Shown: piece by piece, positions 59,714-64,000 of the stretch | Layout: every line of letters begins with the position of its first letter | Position numbering within the stretch: the stretch's first letter is position 1 | Source of the DNA: Amycolatopsis sp. NBC_01480 | Lineage (GTDB): Bacteria > Actinomycetota > Actinomycetes > Mycobacteriales > Pseudonocardiaceae | Reading direction: 5' to 3' | Assembly (NCBI RefSeq): GCF_036227205.1 | Contig: NZ_CP109442.1 | Span: 4,712,001 to 4,776,000, forward strand | DNA: 64,000 nt | The notes under the pieces: model-generated | Databases searched by the model: none | The model's input: the letters and a program-made list of their open reading frames with translations, nothing else | What the model was told of the DNA's origin: nothing | Position numbers and translations under genes: made by a program

Positions 59714-60301
59714 TCAGCCCAGCGTCGCGCTTGCGGCCCGCAGCTCGTCCAGAGCGGCCAGGATGTGCCCGGCCAGTTGGTCCTCTGCGTCACGCTCGCC
59801 TTCGGACCAATCGGCGTACCCGCGTTTGAACGCGAGCACGCCCAGTTCGCTCGCGAGGGCCGCGGTCGGGTCGGGTACGGCGCGGGCGACCAGGGCGGCG
59901 GTCATGGCGGCGGCGAGGCTGACGGACTTGAGGGCGTCACGCTCCTGGAGCTCGGCGCTGGCCGCGACGGCCGCCTTCAGGCGCGGGGCGATCTCGCGGC
60001 TCATCGGGCCCATCGCGGTCGAGGCGCGTTCGAGGCCGGCGGCGACCATCGCCAGCGGGCTGGCGTCCGCGGGCGCCTCGGCGATGCCCTCGCTCAGCAG
60101 CTGGCTCAACGTCTCCTGCCCGGCCACCAGCAGCTCACGCTTGTCGGGGAAGTGCCGGAAGAAGGTGCTTTTGGTGACGCCGGCGCGCTCGGCGATCTGC
60201 GCGACCGTCGTGGCGTCGTAGCCCTGCTCGGTGAACAGGTCGACGGCCGCGACGACAAGGCGTTCGCGCGCCCCTGGTTCCCACCGGCTCATGAAGTCCA
60301 C
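59714..60301 (-). CDS. TetR-family repressor of the divergent SDR
   Basis: 195 aa from GTG 60301 (ATG 60292 possible). Helix-turn-helix TTVAQIAERAGVTKSTFFRHFPDKRELL. The C-terminal ligand domain is helical. The SDR gene starts 81 bp away on the other strand, and two perfect GGGACAAGAGTCCC boxes lie between, so it almost certainly represses both genes. Confidence 0.92.
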   Translation of the reverse strand: MDFMSRWEPGARERLVVAAVDLFTEQGYDATTVAQIAERAGVTKSTFFRHFPDKRELLVAGQETLSQLLSEGIAEAPADASPLAMVAAGLERASTAMGPMSREIAPRLKAAVAASAELQERDALKSVSLAAAMTAALVARAVPDPTAALASELGVLAFKRGYADWSEGERDAEDQLAGHILAALDELRAASATLG

Positions 60302-60311
60302 TCTACGTGAC

Positions 60312-60360
60312 GGGACTCTTGTCCCATAACTCTGGTAGCGTGTGACGGGACAAGAGTCCC
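60312..60360. promoter_or_regulatory. Twin TetR operators between divergent genes
   Basis: GGGACTCTTGTCCC (60312-60325) and GGGACAAGAGTCCC (60347-60360): the same 14-bp near-palindrome in opposite orientation, 35 bp apart. They cover the presumed promoters of tetR and SDR. Confidence 0.88.
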
Positions 60361-60382
60361 ATCACCTCACGGGAGAGTTTCC

Positions 60383-61264
60383 ATGCGTGTTTTCGTCACT
60401 GGTGGCACCGGTCTGGTCGGGTCTCCCGTCGTCGCCGAGCTGCTCGCCAACGGCCACACGGTTGTCGCCCTCGCTCGTTCCGACGCCTCGGCGCAGGCCG
60501 TCGAGGCGGCCGGCGCGGAGTCGCTTCGGGGTGCGCTCGGCGATCTGGACGTCCTTCGCACCGGCGCGGCCGAGGCCGACGGCGTGATCCATCTGGCCTT
60601 CGGCAACGACTTCAGCAGCCCCGAGGCCGTGGCCGAGATGGTCGCCGAGGAGACCGCCGCCATCACGACCCTCGGCGAAGAACTCGTCGGCAGCGACCGT
60701 CCCTTTGTCGTCGTCTCGGGCACGCCCTGGGTAGCGGGCCGCGTTGCCACCGAGGCCGACCCGGCTTCGACCGACGGGCCGGTCGGCGGACGCGGCCGCA
60801 CGGTCACGGCGGCGCTCGGCCTGGCCTCGCGCGGGGTCCGGGCCTCGGCCGTCCGCCTGCCGCGCACGGTGCACAACGAGGGCTCGGGCGGATTCGCCGG
60901 AATGCTCACCAACATCGCCCGCCAGAGCGGGGTTTCCGGCTACCCGGGAGACGGCGCCCAGCGCTGGCCGGCCGTCCACGCGCGTGACGCGGCCGTCCTC
61001 TTCCGGCTGGCCTTGGAAAAGGCGGAGGCCGGCACCGCCTGGCACGCGGTGGCCGAGGAGGGCGTCCCGGTGCTGGACGTCGCGGAGGTCATCGGCCGGC
61101 GCCTGGACCTGCCGGTCAAGCCGGTGCCGGCGGAGACCTACGGCCCGCTCGGCCCGATCTTCTCGGCCGACCAGCCCGCGTCCAGCGCCCACACCCGGCA
61201 GGCGCTCGGCTGGGCGCCCAAGCACCCCGACCTGCTGGAGGACCTGGAAAACATCCAGCCCTGA
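60383..61264 (+). CDS. NAD(P)-dependent SDR (atypical/extended, NmrA/epimerase-like)
   Basis: 293 aa, ATG 60383 after GGGAGAG. N-terminal Rossmann motif VFVTGGTGLVGSPVVAELL, with GxxGxxG. VVVSGTPW and a C-terminal region with LGWAPKHPDLLEDLEN are as in extended SDRs (YP_SDR-like). The usual YxxxK catalytic pair is not evident, suggesting an atypical SDR. TetR-SDR pairs of this kind often respond to quinones or aldehydes. No other gene is fused or overlapping. Confidence 0.87.
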   Translation: MRVFVTGGTGLVGSPVVAELLANGHTVVALARSDASAQAVEAAGAESLRGALGDLDVLRTGAAEADGVIHLAFGNDFSSPEAVAEMVAEETAAITTLGEELVGSDRPFVVVSGTPWVAGRVATEADPASTDGPVGGRGRTVTAALGLASRGVRASAVRLPRTVHNEGSGGFAGMLTNIARQSGVSGYPGDGAQRWPAVHARDAAVLFRLALEKAEAGTAWHAVAEEGVPVLDVAEVIGRRLDLPVKPVPAETYGPLGPIFSADQPASSAHTRQALGWAPKHPDLLEDLENIQP

Positions 61265-61301
61265 CGCGGGGAACCCCGCCGGATCAAGCAGAATCGGGCC
61301 C

Positions 61302-62477
61302 ATGACCGAACTGCGGATCGGAGTCGTCGGCGTGGGGCAGCGCGCGGGCGTGGCGACGTTGGCGAACCGGCCGGGAACGGCCAGAGTGGTGTCGTGCGCG
61401 GACCCGGATCCACGGGGCCGCGCCGAGGCCAGGGACCGCTTCGGCGAGCACGTCGCGATTCATGACCGGCACGAGGCGATGCTCGAGGACCGGCTCGACG
61501 CGGTGTTCGTGCTGACGCCCGACTACGTGCACACCGAGCCCGTGCTGACGTTCCTGGAAGCCGGCGTCGCGGTGTTCGTGGAGAAGCCGCTCGCGATCCG
61601 GATCGAGGACTGCGACGCGATACTGGCGGCCGCGGCGAAAACCGGCACACGGCTTTTCGTCGGCCACAACCTGCGGCATCTGCCGGTGCTGCGCCGGATG
61701 CGCGCGCTGATCGACGAGGGCGTGATCGGCGCGGTCACATCGGTGTGGTGCCGGCATTTCGTCGGGCACGGCGGCGACTACTACTTCAAGGACTGGCACG
61801 CGGAACGGGCCAACACCACCGGCCTGCTGCTGCAGAAGGGCGCGCACGACCTCGACGTGATGCATTGGCTGGCCGGCGGTTTCTCCCGCCGGGTCACGGC
61901 GCTGGGCGGGCTCACCGTCTACGGCTCGAACCCGCATCGGACTGGCGGCACGGCCGGGTTGCGGATGAAGGACTGGTTCGACACGAGCGTCTGGCCGCCG
62001 TCGGAGCTGCGGGACCTCAATCCGGTGATCGACGTGGAAGACCTCAGCCTGATGCTGTCCGAAATGGACAACGGGGTGCTCGCCAGCTACCAGCAGTGCC
62101 ACTACACGCCCGATTATTGGCGCAACTACACCGTGATCGGCGACGAGGGGCGGATGGAGAACTTCGGCGACGGCATCTCCGGCGACGACGCGGTGATCCG
62201 GGTGTGGAACCGCGCGAGATCGGGCTACCGCGCCGAAGGCGACCTGAACATCGCGGTCCCACCCAAACCCGGCGGCCTCCACGGCGGCGCGGACGCGGCG
62301 CTGGTCACGGAATTCCTGCGGTTCGTCGCCGAGGGCGGGTCGATCGAGACGTCACCGGTTGCCGCCCGGGAAGCGGTCGCCGCGGGCGTCGCCGCGACCA
62401 CGTCACTGCGCTCGGGCGGCGGCGCGGTCGAGGTGCCGCCACCGGACCCGGCGCTGGTCCGGTACTTCGAGCTCTGA
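61302..62477 (+). CDS. Gfo/Idh/MocA-family dehydrogenase 2
   Basis: 391 aa from ATG 61302. Rossmann domain (RIGVVGVGQRAGVATLA), EKPLAIRIEDCD with catalytic Lys, and KGAHDLDVMHWLAGGFSRRV in the C-terminal domain. The C-terminal part is longer than in the 383-aa enzyme at 28828 (FKDWHAERANTTGLLLQKG, GSNPHRTGG). It is monocistronic, between the SDR and a strong hairpin. Substrate likely a sugar or cyclitol; no transporter is adjacent. Confidence 0.9.
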   Translation: MTELRIGVVGVGQRAGVATLANRPGTARVVSCADPDPRGRAEARDRFGEHVAIHDRHEAMLEDRLDAVFVLTPDYVHTEPVLTFLEAGVAVFVEKPLAIRIEDCDAILAAAAKTGTRLFVGHNLRHLPVLRRMRALIDEGVIGAVTSVWCRHFVGHGGDYYFKDWHAERANTTGLLLQKGAHDLDVMHWLAGGFSRRVTALGGLTVYGSNPHRTGGTAGLRMKDWFDTSVWPPSELRDLNPVIDVEDLSLMLSEMDNGVLASYQQCHYTPDYWRNYTVIGDEGRMENFGDGISGDDAVIRVWNRARSGYRAEGDLNIAVPPKPGGLHGGADAALVTEFLRFVAEGGSIETSPVAAREAVAAGVAATTSLRSGGGAVEVPPPDPALVRYFEL

Positions 62478-62544
62478 CTACCTGACTCTCCCGCTACCTG
62501 GCTCTCCCCGCCCTCCTTGCTGCTGCCCCGGGCCGCGGTCGGGC

Positions 62545-62597
62545 GCAGCGGATGACGCTTTCCCCGCGCTGAGCGAGGCGGAAGCGTCATCCGCTGC
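62545..62597. terminator. Strong hairpin with 16-bp perfect arms
   Basis: GCAGCGGATGACGCTT (62545-62560) and AAGCGTCATCCGCTGC (62582-62597), with an inner CCGC/GCGG stem. It ends the Gfo/Idh/MocA transcript; there is no T run. Confidence 0.7.
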
Positions 62598-62605
62598 ATC
62601 GATCA

Positions 62606-62694
62606 GCGGGGGAGCGGGGGCGGGGGAGCGGGGGCGGGGGAGCGCGACGCGGCGGGGGAGGGGGGGGAGCGCTAGGCGGCGGGGGAGGGGAGCG
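62606..62694. repeat. G-tract repeat array (possible G-quadruplex)
   Basis: Eight or more runs of 4-8 G on the plus strand, five of them in a 14-bp unit GGGGGAGCGGGGGC (62608-62640). It lies between the convergent Gfo/Idh/MocA and dioxygenase genes. Confidence 0.75.
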
Positions 62695-63507
62695 CTACCG
62701 GACCGGACGCAGCACGTAGTCGCAGGTCAGGGTGCGGAGTTCACCGTCCTGTTCAAGCTGGTGCACCGAATCCGCCGGGACCGAGCCCTCGGTGACACGG
62801 GTGATCCGCGGGTCTCCCGCGAAGTGGACCTGGTGGGTGAGGGTGTGGAAGCCGTCGCCGCTGACGATCGCGTGGATGTGCAACGGGCGCTCGTCGGCTC
62901 GGTCGAGGGTGGCCAGCAGGTCGGAGAGCCGGCTGCCGGGCGCGGCCACCCGTTCCAGGCCGGGCACGATCGTGCGGTACTCGTACCGGCCCTGCTCGTC
63001 GGTGCGGATCTTGCCGCGGAGCAGGTGCTCGGGCAGGTCCCAGTCGGGAAGTTCCAGCGGGGCCACCATTTCCGGCGTCAGATCGGAGTAACTGCCCTCG
63101 GCGGTGGCCTGCCAGACGTCCAGCAGCGCCCCCGCCACGGGCTCGCCGTAGGTCGACCGGACGGTGCCCGAGACGACCAGCGGCTCACCGGGCTCGTCGG
63201 CGCGCATCGGCAGGACGGCGGGATTGGGCAGCAGCGGCGCGCCGGGGGCGTAGGCCGGGCCGGGCATGATCCAAGCCGTGGCGCCGTCCTTCTCGGGGTT
63301 CGCGTACGCCTGCCCGAAGGCGGCGGTCTGCACCGGGAAGCCGAACAGCAGCAGGGCCGCGAGCGAGAACTCCTTGGCCTGCACGGATTCCTCGATCCAG
63401 CCGACGGCCGCGTCGAACTCGGCGGGGGTCACCGCGTGTTTGGTGACCACGTCGGCGACGGCTTGCTGCAGATCGTTGAAGACCACGGTCAGACGGTCGT
63501 TGTGCAT
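62695..63507 (-). CDS. Intradiol ring-cleavage dioxygenase (catechol/hydroxyquinol-like)
   Basis: 270 aa. N-terminal helical dimer domain (1-105) and beta-sandwich catalytic domain. Ferric ligands expected: Tyr140 in AEGSYSD, and His210 and His212 in RPLHIHAIV. The other Tyr, normally in TIxPxxY, falls on Glu185 in TIVPGLERVAAP, so one ligand seems replaced. GKIRTDEQGRYEYRT is conserved. The family cleaves catechol or hydroxyquinol to muconate-type acids with O2. Divergent from MarR B with an ACTT-N8-AAGT operator, so induction by an aromatic compound is likely. No other ring-degradation gene is near. Confidence 0.88.
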   Translation of the reverse strand: MHNDRLTVVFNDLQQAVADVVTKHAVTPAEFDAAVGWIEESVQAKEFSLAALLLFGFPVQTAAFGQAYANPEKDGATAWIMPGPAYAPGAPLLPNPAVLPMRADEPGEPLVVSGTVRSTYGEPVAGALLDVWQATAEGSYSDLTPEMVAPLELPDWDLPEHLLRGKIRTDEQGRYEYRTIVPGLERVAAPGSRLSDLLATLDRADERPLHIHAIVSGDGFHTLTHQVHFAGDPRITRVTEGSVPADSVHQLEQDGELRTLTCDYVLRPVR

Positions 63508-63565
63508 GAAGGATTCCTTTTCCCGGGCAGCGGACGACTTAACTATTTAACTCAACCTACTCCGA

Positions 63566-63589
63566 GATGACTTAATGGTGCAAGTCATC
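63566..63589. promoter_or_regulatory. MarR operator, copy B
   Basis: GATGACTT (63566-63573) and AAGTCATC (63582-63589), a perfect 8-bp inverted repeat with N8 spacer AATGGTGC. The same core as the 56124 site (ACTT-N8-AAGT with GGTGC). Confidence 0.75.
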
Positions 63590-63626
63590 GGTTAATCGCT
63601 GAAGTCAATCGTGGTACTGTCCGGTG

Positions 63627-64000
63627 ATGACGAGCACCGAGGAGCCGCAGTGGCTCACCGCCGAGGAACAGGGCGCCTGGCTGGCGCTGAGCAGCCTGGT
63701 GATGAAGCTGGACGTGGCCCTCGACACCCAGCTGCGACGCGACGCCGGCCTCGGCCACTTCGAGTACACCGTGCTCGCGTCCCTGTCGGAGGCGCCCGGG
63801 CGGACGCTGCGGATGAGTGAGCTGGCGATGCTCGCCCACGGCTCCCTCCCGCGCCTTTCGCAGGCCGTCGCCCGGTTGGAGAAACGGAATTGGGTACGGC
63901 GCGCGCCCGACCCCGCCGACGGCCGCTACACCCTCGCGACCCTCACCGAAGAAGGCCTCGACAAGGTCGTGGCCACGGCGCCGGGCCACGTCCGGGAGGT
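63627..64000 (+). CDS. MarR-family regulator B (3' end outside the window)
   Basis: ATG 63627 (GTG 63624 possible); 124 codons visible. Winged helix: LGHFEYTVLASLSEAPGRTL, then LSQAVARLEKRNWVRRAPDP and wing ADGRYTLATLTEEG. Paralogue of the MarR at 56188, sharing motifs along the whole visible length. Divergent from the intradiol dioxygenase with operator B between, so probably its repressor. Confidence 0.9.
   Translation, partial: MTSTEEPQWLTAEEQGAWLALSSLVMKLDVALDTQLRRDAGLGHFEYTVLASLSEAPGRTLRMSELAMLAHGSLPRLSQAVARLEKRNWVRRAPDPADGRYTLATLTEEGLDKVVATAPGHVRE

Noticed and set aside
28828..62477. The two Gfo/Idh/MocA enzymes as a recent duplication
   Set aside because: They differ in length, in the NAD motif and in the C-terminal domain; only family-level similarity is visible.
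1..64000. CRISPR arrays, tRNA and rRNA genes
   Set aside because: No regularly spaced direct repeats and no cloverleaf or rRNA-like sequence noticed on either strand.

Overview
This window is high-GC actinobacterial DNA. Three things point to a mycolata-type actinomycete, most likely of the Pseudonocardiaceae and perhaps near Amycolatopsis: an AftB-like arabinofuranosyltransferase, a DUF3558 lipoprotein, and type VII (ESX) substrate cassettes. This placement is inference; no rRNA or core marker gene is present. No tRNA, rRNA, CRISPR array or prophage was seen.

Layout. 0-3.2 kb: the end of an IclR regulator and a convergent AftB-like gene, separated only by an IS5-family element that landed in their shared CTAG stop-codon overlap. 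3.2-8.5 kb: a hypothetical gene, a small membrane protein with a DesK/DesR-like two-component pair, an amidase and a MerR regulator. 8.5-10.8 kb: an alkane hydroxylase operon (AlkB-rubredoxin fusion, ferredoxin, TetR). 10.8-13.3 kb: type VII substrate cassette 1 on the minus strand. 13.4-23.7 kb: secreted polysaccharide enzymes (PL7 lyase, beta-helix protein, GH1), small regulator/enzyme pairs with visible operators, acetoacetyl-CoA synthetase, a P450 with TetR, and a ROK protein.

23.8-49.3 kb is the most notable region, a roughly 25-kb co-directional locus. It starts with a ROK regulator behind a perfect 17-bp palindrome. Next come a sugar ABC importer, a Gfo/Idh/MocA dehydrogenase and an Ebo-type cluster: inositol-phosphate-synthase-like cyclase, EboC prenyltransferase, TIM barrel-EboA fusion, EboB, EboE and an EboF-like phosphodiesterase. 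A secreted oxidative module follows: two giant ThuA/PQQ-GDH-like proteins (one ending in a DUF1080 3-keto-glycoside hydrolase domain), two sugar isomerase-like proteins, a two-domain multicopper oxidase with a Met/His tail, and a cupredoxin-Ig repeat protein. Many joints are 4-bp ATGA/GTGA overlaps. My reading is that a glycoside or cyclitol is oxidised outside the cell through a copper relay, cleaved via a 3-keto intermediate and imported, while the Ebo genes make or traffic a cyclitol-lipid-linked metabolite. This joint function is inference.

49.4-52.7 kb: type VII substrate cassette 2, with the same gene order and the same overlaps as cassette 1. 52.7-64 kb: a second P450, a nitroreductase, a Tat-exported NTF2-like protein, two paralogous MarR regulators (next to a VOC protein and an intradiol dioxygenase) sharing an operator, a chitinase with two DasR-like sites, a kinase-like protein, a TetR/SDR pair with twin operators, and a second Gfo/Idh/MocA protein.

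Four copies of a perfect 46-bp palindrome with covarying arms sit at gene ends, two of them inside the 25-kb locus.
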